Assembly (NCBI RefSeq): GCF_026627425.1
Contig: NZ_JAPNLH010000009.1
Span: 1 to 64,000, forward strand
Reading direction: 5' to 3'
DNA length: 64,000 nucleotides
Source of the DNA: Arthrobacter endolithicus
GTDB lineage: Bacteria; Actinomycetota; Actinomycetes; Actinomycetales; Micrococcaceae
Shown here piece after piece: positions 28,725-38,017 of this stretch; position 1 is the stretch's first letter, and each line of letters opens with the position of its first letter. The notes below the pieces were generated by a model. It was not told the origin of the DNA and made no database searches. It saw nothing but the letters and a program-made list of their open reading frames with translations. The position numbers were made by a program, and so were the translations under genes.

Positions 28725-30188
28725 GTGATACAAGAAGCGGACCTATTGGCGCAGTACCCCCCGGAGGTTGCCGTTCCGGCCGCTGTGGTGGCGGCGGCCC
28801 AGCGCGACGCAGGGAGGGTGCTGGTTGTGTTGGACGATGACCCTACCGGCACCCAGTCTGTCTCCAACCTCCCGGTGCTGACCAGCTGGGATATCGAGGA
28901 CTTTCGATGGGCGTTCAACTTCCGCCTCGACAACGCCGACAACGGCGACGACGGCGCGGCCGCCGCGGTCTACGTACTGACGAATACGCGCAGTCTGGAT
29001 CCGGAGAAGGCAGCGGCGCGTAATCGTGAAGTGGTCACCAACGCCCTCGCGGCAGCCCAAGAAACCGGCACAATAGTCGCGTTCGTCAGCCGCAGCGATT
29101 CCACCTTGCGCGGGCATTATCCGCTGGAACCGGACGTGATAGCGGCGACCCTTTTGCATGAAACCGGACAGCGTATCGACGGCGTAGTGATTGTGCCGGC
29201 ATTTCCCGACGCCGGACGGGTCACCATTGGTGGTCAGCACTACATGCGGGGCGGATCCGGCGGCTTGATTCCTGTCGCCGAGACGGAGTTTGCCCGGGAC
29301 GCTAGCTTCGGATTCAACCACTCCGAGCTGGCCAGATACGTCGAGGAAAAATCGCACGGTCGGTTCCGGGCCAAGGACGTTGTCGTCCTGGACTTGAACA
29401 TCGTTCGCGGCGGTACGGAAGGAATTGCGGAGGCGCTGTCCACAGCGGCGGATTCCACCCCGATCGTGGTGGACTGCGTGAGTGAAAATGATTTGCGCGC
29501 CCTTGCTTTGGGACTGACGGCTTCAGAAGCGCGCGGCAAGAAGTTGCTGTACCGCGTGGGACCTCCTTTTGTCCGCGCCCGGATCGGTCGGGAAGAGCGC
29601 CTTCCGCTCACCAATGACGAAGCTTATGCGGGAAGCACCCCTACGCCCGGCGGCGGATTGATCATTGTTGGTTCCCATGTGGGTGTTACTACACGGCAGC
29701 TAAAGGTGCTGCAGGACCATCATGCGCTGGCCCGGATTGTGGAAATCCAGGTCGAATTACTGCTCGATGCAGAACGGGCCGCCGCACACATTTCTGACAT
29801 CGTTGCAACAGTGACCCAGGCGCTGGCGGAAGCCGACGTCGTCGTCCACACCAGCCGCGTGGTGGTCATTGCCGAGGATTCAGCCCAAAGCCTGCAGATC
29901 GCGCGGACGGTCTCTGCCGCTGTCGTCGAGGTTGTCAACCGGACCCTAAAAATCCGGCCGCCGCGGTTCGTGATAGCCAAGGGCGGCATTACATCCTCCG
30001 ACGTTGCTGCGCACGGGCTGGAAATCAGGCACGCGATAGTGCGGGGTCCGATGCTTGACGGCATCGTCTCGCTTTGGGAACCGGTGGACGGTCCGGCCAA
30101 AGGCATTCCGTATGTGATATTCGCCGGCAACGTCGGTGACGATTCATCGCTGCTGGACGTGGTCCGCAAACTCAGCAGTAAAATTTGA
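28725..30188 (+). CDS. Four-carbon acid sugar kinase family protein (DUF1537)
   Basis: 487-residue ATP-dependent kinase of the DUF1537 family, whose known members phosphorylate 3-oxotetronates, D-threonate or 3-oxo-isoapionate. The N-terminal domain has LVVLDDDPTGTQS and SRSDSTLRGHYPLE; the C-terminal nucleotide-binding domain has FVIAKGGITSSDVA and FAGNVGDDSSL. GTG 28725 is preferred: AAGGGG lies seven to eight bases upstream, and the nine extra upstream codons have no support. The hydroxyacid dehydrogenase gene follows after 24 bases, so the pair probably oxidises and phosphorylates an acid sugar. The exact substrate is unknown. Confidence 0.87.
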   Translation: MIQEADLLAQYPPEVAVPAAVVAAAQRDAGRVLVVLDDDPTGTQSVSNLPVLTSWDIEDFRWAFNFRLDNADNGDDGAAAAVYVLTNTRSLDPEKAAARNREVVTNALAAAQETGTIVAFVSRSDSTLRGHYPLEPDVIAATLLHETGQRIDGVVIVPAFPDAGRVTIGGQHYMRGGSGGLIPVAETEFARDASFGFNHSELARYVEEKSHGRFRAKDVVVLDLNIVRGGTEGIAEALSTAADSTPIVVDCVSENDLRALALGLTASEARGKKLLYRVGPPFVRARIGREERLPLTNDEAYAGSTPTPGGGLIIVGSHVGVTTRQLKVLQDHHALARIVEIQVELLLDAERAAAHISDIVATVTQALAEADVVVHTSRVVVIAEDSAQSLQIARTVSAAVVEVVNRTLKIRPPRFVIAKGGITSSDVAAHGLEIRHAIVRGPMLDGIVSLWEPVDGPAKGIPYVIFAGNVGDDSSLLDVVRKLSSKI

Positions 30189-30212
30189 TTCCGTCCCGAC
30201 AGGAGCCATGGC

Positions 30213-31130
30213 ATGCCCGTAATAAACAACACCCCCTCCGGTTACACGGTCGCCGTCCTGGGACTTGGGGCCATGGGCCTACCCATGGCTGTCCGGCTGT
30301 CCAGCGAACTCACCGTCCATGGGTTCGATATCTCCCCGGTCCGGCTGGCTCTGGCGGCCGCGGCGGGGGTAGCGCGCTTCGAATCCGCACGGGCGGCGGC
30401 CAGTGGCGCAGATGCCGTACTGCTGGCCGTGCGAAATGCCGACGAGCTCAACGACGTACTCTTCAGTGCGGACGGAATCGCAGAGGTGCTGGTTCCCAGC
30501 TCTGTCGTAATCCTCACGAGCACCGTGGGGATGGATGCCATTCCGGCAGCGGTAGCGCGCCTGGCTGAGCATGGCATCTCTTTGGTGGATGCGCCGTTGT
30601 CCGGCGGACCTGTCCGGGCCGGGACGGGAGATCTGCTGATTGTAGTGGGGGCCGAGCCGGCGGCACTGGAGCAAGCGCGTCCAGTGCTGCGGCTGCTCGC
30701 CTCGACATTGACCGTCGTGGGGGACCGACCCGGCGACGGGCAGGCACTGAAGACAGTCAATCAGCTGCTCTGCGGAGTGCACATTGCCGCTGCGGCGGAA
30801 GCCCTTGCGCTCGCAACGGCGCTTGGATTGGACGGTGCACGAACTCTGGCAGCGCTTGAAGCGGGCGCCGCCGGTTCGTTCATGCTCTCCAACCGCGGCC
30901 CCCGCATGCTCGAGGCTTATGCGGAAGAGGGCACTGAGGTGCTCAGCCGGCTGGATATTTTTGTCAAAGACATGGGAATCGTCGGCAAGGCGGCGCGGGC
31001 CGCCGGCCTGCCGACTCCGGTTGCGGCTGCCGCGGAGCAGCTCTATCTCCTGGGCCAGGGGCAGGGACTTGGTGCCGCAGATGATTCCGCGGTGATTAGG
31101 GTGGTCGCGCCGTCGAAATCTGCGCGCTGA
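30213..31130 (+). CDS. NAD(P)-dependent 3-hydroxyacid dehydrogenase (3-HIBADH/LtnD-like)
   Basis: 305 residues. N-terminal Rossmann motif VLGLGAMGLPMA; substrate signature DAPLSGGPVRAGTG; catalytic lysine in LKTVNQLL; C-terminal helical domain with DIFVKDMGIV. In known pathways relatives such as LtnD or DenD oxidise L-threonate or D-erythronate before a DUF1537 kinase acts, and the kinase gene is directly upstream here. OtnC-type decarboxylase is not in the window, so the tetronate pathway is incomplete locally. Confidence 0.87.
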   Translation: MPVINNTPSGYTVAVLGLGAMGLPMAVRLSSELTVHGFDISPVRLALAAAAGVARFESARAAASGADAVLLAVRNADELNDVLFSADGIAEVLVPSSVVILTSTVGMDAIPAAVARLAEHGISLVDAPLSGGPVRAGTGDLLIVVGAEPAALEQARPVLRLLASTLTVVGDRPGDGQALKTVNQLLCGVHIAAAAEALALATALGLDGARTLAALEAGAAGSFMLSNRGPRMLEAYAEEGTEVLSRLDIFVKDMGIVGKAARAAGLPTPVAAAAEQLYLLGQGQGLGAADDSAVIRVVAPSKSAR

Positions 31131-31189
31131 GAACAGGCCGCGGGCAGAGACCTTGCCCCCGAGCGTCGGGCGGCAACCGGACGGACTGA

Positions 31190-31197
31190 CCTATAGG
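31190..31197. promoter_or_regulatory. CCTATAGG palindrome before the gntR gene
   Basis: CCTATAGG, followed by AT, lies eight bases upstream of the GntR start codon. The same core sits before the isomerase-like gene at 31987-31996. A site this close to the start suggests autorepression. Confidence 0.55.
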
Positions 31198-31205
31198 ATA
31201 TATTC

Positions 31206-31895
31206 ATGACTGTGCGAATTGATAGACCGAGCACTGTGAACCGCCAAGTACTCGCAGACCATGTTTATCAAGAAGTCCTGGCCTCCCTTATGGACGGGCG
31301 GCTGGTGGCCGGGGCGGGAATCAGCATCGACGGCTTGGCGAGGGATCTGGATGTCTCTCCGACTCCTGTCCGGGAGGCCTTGGCCCGGCTTGAGGCCACT
31401 GGAATGGTGCGTCGGGTGGCTTTGAAGGGGTACAGCGTTGCTCCGCTGTTCAGCGGGGAGGACCTGGCGCAGCTGATGGATGCCCGACTTGTCATTGAAC
31501 CCGTTCTTGCCTCCCGGGCCTGCGAACGCAGAACCCCGGCCCTGAACCAGGCGTTGGGGCAGGCCATTACGGATTTGCGTACGGCACCACGGGGCGTCTC
31601 CTTCGCGGAATTCCGCGACTATTGGGAAGCGGATGAACGATTTCATCGGTTGATCGCTGAAAACAACGGCAACCAGTTCATCCTGTCCGCCTACAATTCG
31701 CTGGGCGGCCAAATCCAGCGGTTTCGGTTCTTCAGCGGGCTGGGCGTGACCGACGCCGACTGTGCAATCGAAGAGCATACGGCAATCTTCGACGCGTTTA
31801 TGGCTGGAGACCCTAAGCGGGCCCAGCGCGCCATGGTTGCCCATATCTCCGGCGTCAAGCAGCGGGCGGCCAAGGACGTCGCGGAACACGCTTAG
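31206..31895 (+). CDS. GntR family regulator, FCD subfamily
   Basis: 229 residues. Winged helix-turn-helix with LARDLDVSPTPVREALARLEATG, then an FCD domain with metal/ligand residues (DARLVIEP, FHRLIAENNGN, EEHTAIFDAFMAGD). It lies between the kinase-dehydrogenase pair and the downstream sugar-phosphate genes and probably controls both this gene and the operon starting at 32023 through the CCTATAGG sites. Confidence 0.9.
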   Translation: MTVRIDRPSTVNRQVLADHVYQEVLASLMDGRLVAGAGISIDGLARDLDVSPTPVREALARLEATGMVRRVALKGYSVAPLFSGEDLAQLMDARLVIEPVLASRACERRTPALNQALGQAITDLRTAPRGVSFAEFRDYWEADERFHRLIAENNGNQFILSAYNSLGGQIQRFRFFSGLGVTDADCAIEEHTAIFDAFMAGDPKRAQRAMVAHISGVKQRAAKDVAEHA

Positions 31896-31986
31896 ACTTC
31901 GCGGGGCGGACCCTCGGCGACCTTCCGGTGCTCACCGTCGGCGTCTGACAATATGTGACTCTTGACACCTCCGCCGCGGTGGTGAA

Positions 31987-31996
31987 TCCTATAGGA
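31987..31996. promoter_or_regulatory. TCCTATAGGA palindrome before the C4-sugar operon
   Basis: Perfect 10-base palindrome 26 bases upstream of the ATG at 32023. It shares CCTATAGGA with the site in front of gntR, which makes the GntR protein the likely binder. Confidence 0.6.
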
Positions 31997-32022
31997 AAGA
32001 GGATTCTACTTAGGGAGAACTG

Positions 32023-33045
32023 ATGTCGACCGAGCTCACCCCGTATACAGCCGAAAACTGGCCCATTTCCGCCGCGCTTCTGCAGTTTCCCGGCACCGAT
32101 CCGCAGGGGCGCAATGTCAACGACGCGGACCCGGAGGTCTGGCAGGCCGCCTTTGCAGAGGTTGCAGACGCCGGCTTCGCCAATACGGATTTGACGGACA
32201 GTTGGGTCCGGCCCGGGGATTTGTCCGCGGACCGCCTGGCTGAGCTTAAGCTGGCCGCGGATAACGCGGGCACCGGCATTCCCGTTATCTCGGCTATCCG
32301 GCGCAGCGTTATCGATGCCAAAAACTGGGAAGACAATCTCGCCTACAGCCACCGCACCCTCGACGCGGCCGCCCGGTTGGGTTGCGGGGTTGTCTCCTTC
32401 GGACTTCATCAGGCGCTGACGGCCGAGCAACGCAAGCAGTTATGGTTTTGGACAGTCGAAGGGCACAAGGACCCCATCGGCGACAAGGAAGTTTGGACCG
32501 CAGCGGTTTCGCGGCTCAAGGAGTTGGGCAGGCATGCAGCTGAGGTGGGTGTGCTGATGTCCCTGGAACTGTATGAGGACACTTACCTTGGCAGCGCCGA
32601 TTCGGCAGTGAATCTGGTTCAGGACATAGACCTCAGCAATGTCGGGCTTAATCCGGACATTGGCAACCTGATCCGTCTGCACCGCCCCATTGAGGCCTGG
32701 CAGTACGTGGTTGCCAAGACCCTCCCGTACGCCAACTATTGGCACGTCAAGAACTACGCGCGGGACGAGGACGTGGCGCGCGGCTACTACGTTGCGGTAC
32801 CAGCACCCATGGAGAGCGGATTGATCAACTACCGGGAGGCTTTCAGGACGGCCATTTCCGTTGGTTTCCAAGGCATCATCTGCACCGAGCACTACGGCGG
32901 AGACGGACTGAGCGTATCGGCCAGCAATCAGGACTATCTGCGGTCCAAGGTTCTGCCGAAGACCGCTGATTACGTCCTGGGGACCAGTCTCGTAGACCAG
33001 CGGCGGCCGGCGGCGTCCGGAGCGACGCTGCCGGGATCCAACTAA
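32023..33045 (+). CDS. Sugar phosphate isomerase/epimerase-like TIM-barrel protein
   Basis: 340 residues of the AP-endonuclease-2/xylose-isomerase-like barrel family. Metal-ligand-type motifs along the barrel are VLMSLELYED, VGLNPDIGNL, NYWHVKNYAR and GIICTEHYGGDG, giving Glu, Asp, His and Glu positions. GGGAG precedes the ATG. Family members include EryC-type tetrulose-phosphate epimerases, hydroxypyruvate isomerase and, from memory, the 3-oxo-isoapionate decarboxylase OiaX. Its place before a tetrulose-kinase-like gene fits any of these. The reaction cannot be fixed from sequence. Confidence 0.8.
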   Translation: MSTELTPYTAENWPISAALLQFPGTDPQGRNVNDADPEVWQAAFAEVADAGFANTDLTDSWVRPGDLSADRLAELKLAADNAGTGIPVISAIRRSVIDAKNWEDNLAYSHRTLDAAARLGCGVVSFGLHQALTAEQRKQLWFWTVEGHKDPIGDKEVWTAAVSRLKELGRHAAEVGVLMSLELYEDTYLGSADSAVNLVQDIDLSNVGLNPDIGNLIRLHRPIEAWQYVVAKTLPYANYWHVKNYARDEDVARGYYVAVPAPMESGLINYREAFRTAISVGFQGIICTEHYGGDGLSVSASNQDYLRSKVLPKTADYVLGTSLVDQRRPAASGATLPGSN

Positions 33046-33082
33046 GCCCTCCATTCACCCGACTGGATTCAATGAGGAATTA

Positions 33083-34813
33083 ATGACTTCAATATTTGAC
33101 AATCCCGCCACCTTCGCGGAAGAAGCCTTGGACGGCTTCGTCGCCGCCAACCGGCAGTACGTCGCAAGGGTCGACGGCGGCGTCGTCCGGTCCACCGAAA
33201 TGTCCTCGGGACAGGTAGCGCTCGTCATCGGCGGCGGATCGGGTCACTACCCGGCATTTGCAGGCTTGGTGGGCCCGGGTCTGGCCGCGGGGTCAGCATG
33301 TGGGAACCTGTTTGCCTCACCTGCGGCCGGCCAGATTTACCGGGTCGTTAAGGCAGCGGATATGGGCGGGGGAGTACTCCTGTCGTATGGAAACTACGCC
33401 GGTGACGTGCTGCACTTTGGTCAGGCACAACAAAGGCTCAACAGTGAAGGCATCGAAACCCGGACCGTCCTCGTCACCGACGATATCGCCAGCGCACCCA
33501 TCGACCAACTTCAGAATCGTCGAGGCATTGCGGGGGACCTGACCGTCTTCAAGGTCGCCGGCGCCGCTGCCGAAGCGGGGCTGAGCCTGGACGACGTCGA
33601 ACGGCTGGCAATCAAAACCAACTACCGTACACGTTCCCTCGGTGTTGCCTTCGACGGATGCACGCTTCCGGGCGCCGACGAACCGCTCTTCCACGTACCC
33701 AAGGGGCGGATGTCGCTGGGCCTGGGAATCCACGGCGAACCGGGGATTTCTGACCATGAGATGCCGACGGCGTCTGAGCTGGCCGAGCTGTTGGTGGGGC
33801 GGCTATTGCAGGACCAGCCCGACGACGCCGGCTTGCGCGTGGTGCCGATCCTGAACGGTCTGGGCACGGTCAAATACGAGGAGCTTTTTCTGCTGTTCGG
33901 CAAGATTGAGACGTTGCTTGTGGCCGCCGGTCTTCAGATCGTGGAGCCTGAATGCGGCGAGCTGGTGACGAGCCTGGACATGTCGGGGCTCTCCCTGACG
34001 CTGCTCTGGCTCGACGACGAACTGGCAAGGCATTGGTCCGCTCCCGCCGATACCCCCGCCTACCGGAAGGGGAATCTGACTCCACGTGCGCCCCGGGACA
34101 CCACGGTGCTTATCGAGGCCACTGAGGAAGTAGAACGGGGAACCGAGGCGGCCATCCGCCTCGGAGAATACGCCACGTCGGCCCTGGACGCGGTCGCCGC
34201 GGTCATCGCCAAACACGAAACGTTCCTGGGAAAACTGGATGCCATCGCCGGCGATGGAGACCATGGGATCGGGATGCTGCGGGGTGCCGACGCGGCGTCG
34301 GCGGCAGCCGGGGAAGCCCGAGGTACCGGGGTGCGGAATGTACTGCTCACGGCGGGGGAGGCCTGGAGCGAAAAGGCCGGGGGCACTTCCGGTGCTCTCT
34401 GGGGAGCTGCGTTGACTGCCGCAGGGAACTCACTGGGCAACAGGGACACCTATAGCGACCTAGACGCGTCGGATTGCGTTAACGCGTTCGTTGAGGCTGT
34501 TATCGAGTTGGGGAAAGCCGACCCGGGCGACAAGACCATGGTGGATGCGCTCCTGCCGTACGCGGACACCTTCACCCAAGAGCGAAGCGGCGGAGCAACG
34601 CTGTCCGAGGCCCTCACAACTGCTGCCGAGGCTGCGAAACGAGCGGCCGACGGCACCGCCGCGCTGAGCCCAAAAAAGGGACGGGCCCGGCCGCTGGCTG
34701 AGAAAAGCATCGGACACCCGGATCCTGGTGCGATCTCCTTCGGCCTCATCGCCGAGGGCATCGCCAACGCTCTGGAACCATTGCTGAATAAAAGAGGAGC
34801 ATCGGATGAGTGA
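33083..34813 (+). CDS. DhaK-DhaL fused kinase (dihydroxyacetone/erythrulose kinase family)
   Basis: 576-residue ATP-dependent kinase. The N-terminal DhaK domain has [19 protein letters not shown] and [12 protein letters not shown], plus GLGIHGEPG with the histidine that binds the substrate carbonyl covalently. The C-terminal DhaL domain has [11 protein letters not shown] and [13 protein letters not shown] for ATP-Mg binding. Actinobacterial relatives (LerK, DerK) phosphorylate L- or D-erythrulose, and the downstream RpiB-like and TIM-like genes match that route better than dihydroxyacetone. It overlaps the next gene by eight bases. Confidence 0.9.
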   Translation: MTSIFDNPATFAEEALDGFVAANRQYVARVDGGVVRSTEMSSGQVALVIGGGSGHYPAFAGLVGPGLAAGSACGNLFASPAAGQIYRVVKAADMGGGVLLSYGNYAGDVLHFGQAQQRLNSEGIETRTVLVTDDIASAPIDQLQNRRGIAGDLTVFKVAGAAAEAGLSLDDVERLAIKTNYRTRSLGVAFDGCTLPGADEPLFHVPKGRMSLGLGIHGEPGISDHEMPTASELAELLVGRLLQDQPDDAGLRVVPILNGLGTVKYEELFLLFGKIETLLVAAGLQIVEPECGELVTSLDMSGLSLTLLWLDDELARHWSAPADTPAYRKGNLTPRAPRDTTVLIEATEEVERGTEAAIRLGEYATSALDAVAAVIAKHETFLGKLDAIAGDGDHGIGMLRGADAASAAAGEARGTGVRNVLLTAGEAWSEKAGGTSGALWGAALTAAGNSLGNRDTYSDLDASDCVNAFVEAVIELGKADPGDKTMVDALLPYADTFTQERSGGATLSEALTTAAEAAKRAADGTAALSPKKGRARPLAEKSIGHPDPGAISFGLIAEGIANALEPLLNKRGASDE

Positions 34814-35324
34814 CGAGCAGAAAACAGGATGGCGTATTGTCATCGGAAACGATTCGGCGGGTGTCGAATACAAAACGGCACTGAGGGAACTGCTGGCCGC
34901 CGATGATCGGGTCGCTTCCGTCGAGGACGTCGGCGTGGGCGCAAACGACGAAACGGCGTATCCCCACCTTGCCGTAGAAGCGGCACGCAAGATCGCCTCC
35001 GGCGAGGCCGATCGCGCGCTGCTGATCTGCGGTACCGGACTGGGGGTGGCCATCTCGGCCAATAAGGTTCCGGGAATTCGAGCAGTCACCGCTCACGACA
35101 GCTACTCCGTGGAACGCTCGGTGCTCAGCAATAACGCTCAGGTGCTGACCATGGGCCAGCGTGTGATCGGACTCGAACTGGCCAAGCGTCTCGTCTCCGA
35201 GTGGCTGGGATATCGATTCGATCCCGCATCGTCCTCCGCAGCAAAGGTGGACGCGATCAGCTCCTACGAGCCGGATCTGGCTGCTGGGAAGTCGCCGGCA
35301 GCATCGGGAAAGGAGTCGAGATGA
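34806..35324 (+). CDS. RpiB/LacAB family sugar-phosphate isomerase
   Basis: 172 residues. RpiB fold with [13 protein letters not shown] at the N-terminus and active-site cysteine in [16 protein letters not shown], then [13 protein letters not shown]. In erythritol/threitol pathways a homologue (EryI/DerI) converts D-erythrulose 4-phosphate to D-erythrose 4-phosphate. The start overlaps the kinase end (AGAGGAG upstream), and its own stop overlaps the next ATG (ATGA), so it is translationally coupled both ways. A plain ribose-5-phosphate isomerase is the alternative. Confidence 0.88.
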   Translation: MSDEQKTGWRIVIGNDSAGVEYKTALRELLAADDRVASVEDVGVGANDETAYPHLAVEAARKIASGEADRALLICGTGLGVAISANKVPGIRAVTAHDSYSVERSVLSNNAQVLTMGQRVIGLELAKRLVSEWLGYRFDPASSSAAKVDAISSYEPDLAAGKSPAASGKESR

Positions 35325-36271
35325 GCAGGAACATTGCAGTCATCGGATCCGGCTACATGGGCGGCGGCATTGCCCAGGTGCTGGCCCTTGCCGGTGCCCG
35401 GGTGGCCTTAGCGGACGTCAGCGCCGAGGTGGCGGAGAAAAACTACCGCCGGCTCATTGCCGAATCGCGGGATTTTGTCCGGGACGGCCTGTTCCCGGCC
35501 GGTGCCACCCAAACGCTGGAAAAGAACCTGTGGGCCGCGGCGAGCCTGGCAGAAGCCGTGGCGAATGCGGAATTTATCGAAGAGGCTGTTCCGGAGGTTC
35601 TGGACGTCAAGCGGGACACGCTGGCCAAAATCAGCGCCGCCGCCCGCCCGGATGCCATCATCGGCTCCAACACGTCCACCATTTCCATCGGGGACATGGC
35701 CGCTTCCGTCACGAACTCCGGCCGCTTTCTGGGCGTGCATTTTTCCAACCCGTCGCCCTTTATCCCGGGGGTGGAGATCATCCCGCACGAAGGTACGGAC
35801 CCGGCGACGGTGAGCGCCGCCCGCGCACTGGTGCACGAATCCGGCAAGTCCACCGCCGTGGTCAAGGACGTCACGGGATTCGTCTTGAACCGATTGCAGT
35901 ATGCCCTGTTCCACGAAGCTACGCAGCTGGTCGAGGACGGCACCGCCACTGCAGAGGACATCGATACCCTGGTGCGCACCACCTTTGGGTTCCGGCTGCC
36001 GTTCTTTGGCCCGTTTGCCATCGCTGATATGGCCGGATTGGACGTCTACGATTTCTGCTACAAGTCGCTGCAGACCGGATTCCCGGAGCGCTTCGCCACC
36101 CCGACGATCCTCAGCGATCTGGTGTCCGCAGGAAAGCTCGGCATCAAAACCGGATCCGGCTTCCTCGACGTCCCCGCTGAGCGGATCCCCGCGCTTATTG
36201 CATACCGTAACAAAGCCTATGTCCTGATGCAGAAACTCATCGAAGACCTCGGCCCGGCCCCCATCACGTGA
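35321..36271 (+). CDS. 3-hydroxyacyl-CoA-dehydrogenase-like NAD-dependent hydroxyacid dehydrogenase
   Basis: 316 residues. Rossmann motif [19 protein letters not shown]; catalytic region with [28 protein letters not shown] and [14 protein letters not shown]; helical C-terminal domain. The fold is that of 3-hydroxyacyl-CoA and L-gulonate dehydrogenases, but no other fatty-acid genes are present, so a polyol or sugar-acid substrate is more likely. AGGAG precedes ATG 35321, which overlaps the RpiB-like stop. Confidence 0.85.
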   Translation: MSRNIAVIGSGYMGGGIAQVLALAGARVALADVSAEVAEKNYRRLIAESRDFVRDGLFPAGATQTLEKNLWAAASLAEAVANAEFIEEAVPEVLDVKRDTLAKISAAARPDAIIGSNTSTISIGDMAASVTNSGRFLGVHFSNPSPFIPGVEIIPHEGTDPATVSAARALVHESGKSTAVVKDVTGFVLNRLQYALFHEATQLVEDGTATAEDIDTLVRTTFGFRLPFFGPFAIADMAGLDVYDFCYKSLQTGFPERFATPTILSDLVSAGKLGIKTGSGFLDVPAERIPALIAYRNKAYVLMQKLIEDLGPAPIT

Positions 36272-36344
36272 TGCGCTCCAGCCCCCGCTGTGCACAGGCG
36301 CGTAATCATCCGGCATTACCCGAACACACCAAGAAGGAATTACC

Positions 36345-37112
36345 ATGAGCGAATTTCCCGCCGAACGCACCGTCATTGTTACCGGAGCCGTTTCCCCCCG
36401 CGGCATAGGACGGGCCACTGTCAATTATTTGGCCGAGCAGGGTTGGAACATCGGCGTCATCGATCTCGATGACACCGCCTGCAAGGAATTGGCCCGCGAA
36501 CTGAGTGAGAAGTACCCGATCAAGGCCGCCGGCGTCGGGGCCAACGTAGGGGACGAGTCGTCCGTGCGTGCCGCCATCGACCAGTTGGAAGCAGCCCTGC
36601 CGCAGATCGTTGCTCTGGCCAACGTGGCCGGCGTCAGCTCGCCGGTGCCGTACCTAGACCTGGACGCCGCCGAATGGGACCGCGTGCTGAACATTAACCT
36701 CAACGGTGTCCACTACGCCACACGGCGCGTGGCCGAAAGTATGGTCAAGAACGGCATCGGGCGGATTGTGAACATTTCTTCCGTTTCGGCCCAGCGCGGC
36801 GGGGGCACCTTCAGCAAAACTCCCTACTCGGTGGCCAAGGCCGGCGTGATCGGGCTGACGCGCTCCGTGGCCCGCGAGCTTGGCCCGTTCGACGTCACCG
36901 TGAACGCCATCTCGCCCGGTCCCATTGACACGGACATCATGGGCGGCACCTTGACTGACGAACGCAAGGACGAGATGGTCAAGGATCTGGTGGTGAACCG
37001 GGTGGGAACCACCCGTGACATCGCCGCCGCCATTGCCTTCCTGATCAGCGAAGACACCGGCTACATTACCGGGCAGACGCTTAACGTCGACGGCGGACTC
37101 TATATGCATTAG
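36345..37112 (+). CDS. Short-chain dehydrogenase/reductase (possibly polyol or tetritol dehydrogenase)
   Basis: 255-residue classical SDR. Cofactor motif VTGAVSPRGIGRATV, NNAG-position LANVAGV, catalytic Ser in NISSVSAQRG and Tyr/Lys in TPYSVAKAG, and a C-terminal GQTLNVDGGLYMH. Good ribosome-binding site (AAGGAA). SDR enzymes act as D-threitol dehydrogenases in related gene sets, which would give erythrulose for the kinase upstream; the substrate is otherwise open. Confidence 0.9.
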   Translation: MSEFPAERTVIVTGAVSPRGIGRATVNYLAEQGWNIGVIDLDDTACKELARELSEKYPIKAAGVGANVGDESSVRAAIDQLEAALPQIVALANVAGVSSPVPYLDLDAAEWDRVLNINLNGVHYATRRVAESMVKNGIGRIVNISSVSAQRGGGTFSKTPYSVAKAGVIGLTRSVARELGPFDVTVNAISPGPIDTDIMGGTLTDERKDEMVKDLVVNRVGTTRDIAAAIAFLISEDTGYITGQTLNVDGGLYMH

Positions 37113-37149
37113 GAGCAACTATGGTGACGCGGCAACCTTAGGAAACCTG

Positions 37150-37962
37150 ATGACAATCCACCAGACCATCGAAAACGCGTTGCCGGCCACCTGCATCGGC
37201 GTTAGTACGAAGATGTATCTGGGCTATGGCGCGAGCCTTCGGTGGCTCGAGCAGATCCAAGGAGTTGTTGCCGACCGTCCGGGAATCTATCCCGGCGGAC
37301 CTGTTCGGGTCGTTGTGATTCCTTCCTATCCCGTGCTGGAAAGCGCCCGCAGAATATTTGTTGACGGGCCAGTCCTGCTCGGGGCGCAGAACTGCAGCTG
37401 GGGGGAAGGCGCATTGACGGGGGAAGTTTCCGCAGCCATGTTATCCGAGCTGGGCGTGAGCGTCGTTGAGATCGGCCACGCCGAACGCCGCTCGCTCTTT
37501 GGCGAAAGTGACGCCGTCGTCGCCTTAAAAACAAAAGCGGCCTTGGCGGCTGGACTGGAACCTTTGTTGTGCGTGGGTGAAGACGTCCGGATGGCTCCTG
37601 AAGATGCTGCCGGTCATTGCCTGGCGCAGGTAATGTCGGCCATTGGCTCAGGCGGTCGGCAGGAAAAGCACCTCGGCCGTCTCCTGCTGGCCTATGAACC
37701 GGTGTGGGCTATCGGGGCGCCCGCTCCGGCTCCGGCGGAGTATGTCAACTGTGTGGCAGACACGCTGCGGCGGATGCTGGCTGAGCGGAGCGAGGAAATT
37801 CCCGGCATCATTTATGGCGGCAGCGCCGGACCAGGGCTCTTGCCTGAACTTGAGTCTTTAGACGGATTGTTCCTCGGCAGGTTCGCGCACGACCCGGAAA
37901 ACTTCGGCATAGTTCTCGATGAAGCACTGGGTGGACAGCGTCCCGCAGCGGGGGCCCGGTAA
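37150..37962 (+). CDS. Triose-phosphate-isomerase family protein (EryH/LerI-like)
   Basis: 270 residues, TIM barrel with all catalytic residues: lysine in GVSTKMYLGY, histidine in VEIGHAERRSLFGE, glutamate in AYEPVWAIG and the phosphate loop YGGSAGPG. It is longer and more divergent at the N-terminus than a housekeeping TIM, and it sits in a sugar operon. The homologues EryH and LerI convert L-erythrulose 1-phosphate to D-erythrulose 4-phosphate, which the RpiB-like enzyme can use. Confidence 0.85.
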   Translation: MTIHQTIENALPATCIGVSTKMYLGYGASLRWLEQIQGVVADRPGIYPGGPVRVVVIPSYPVLESARRIFVDGPVLLGAQNCSWGEGALTGEVSAAMLSELGVSVVEIGHAERRSLFGESDAVVALKTKAALAAGLEPLLCVGEDVRMAPEDAAGHCLAQVMSAIGSGGRQEKHLGRLLLAYEPVWAIGAPAPAPAEYVNCVADTLRRMLAERSEEIPGIIYGGSAGPGLLPELESLDGLFLGRFAHDPENFGIVLDEALGGQRPAAGAR

Positions 37963-38017
37963 ACCGCGAGCCACTAAGCTTCGCGAACGGCCCGGAAATT
38001 GCGGGCACAATGGAGGC

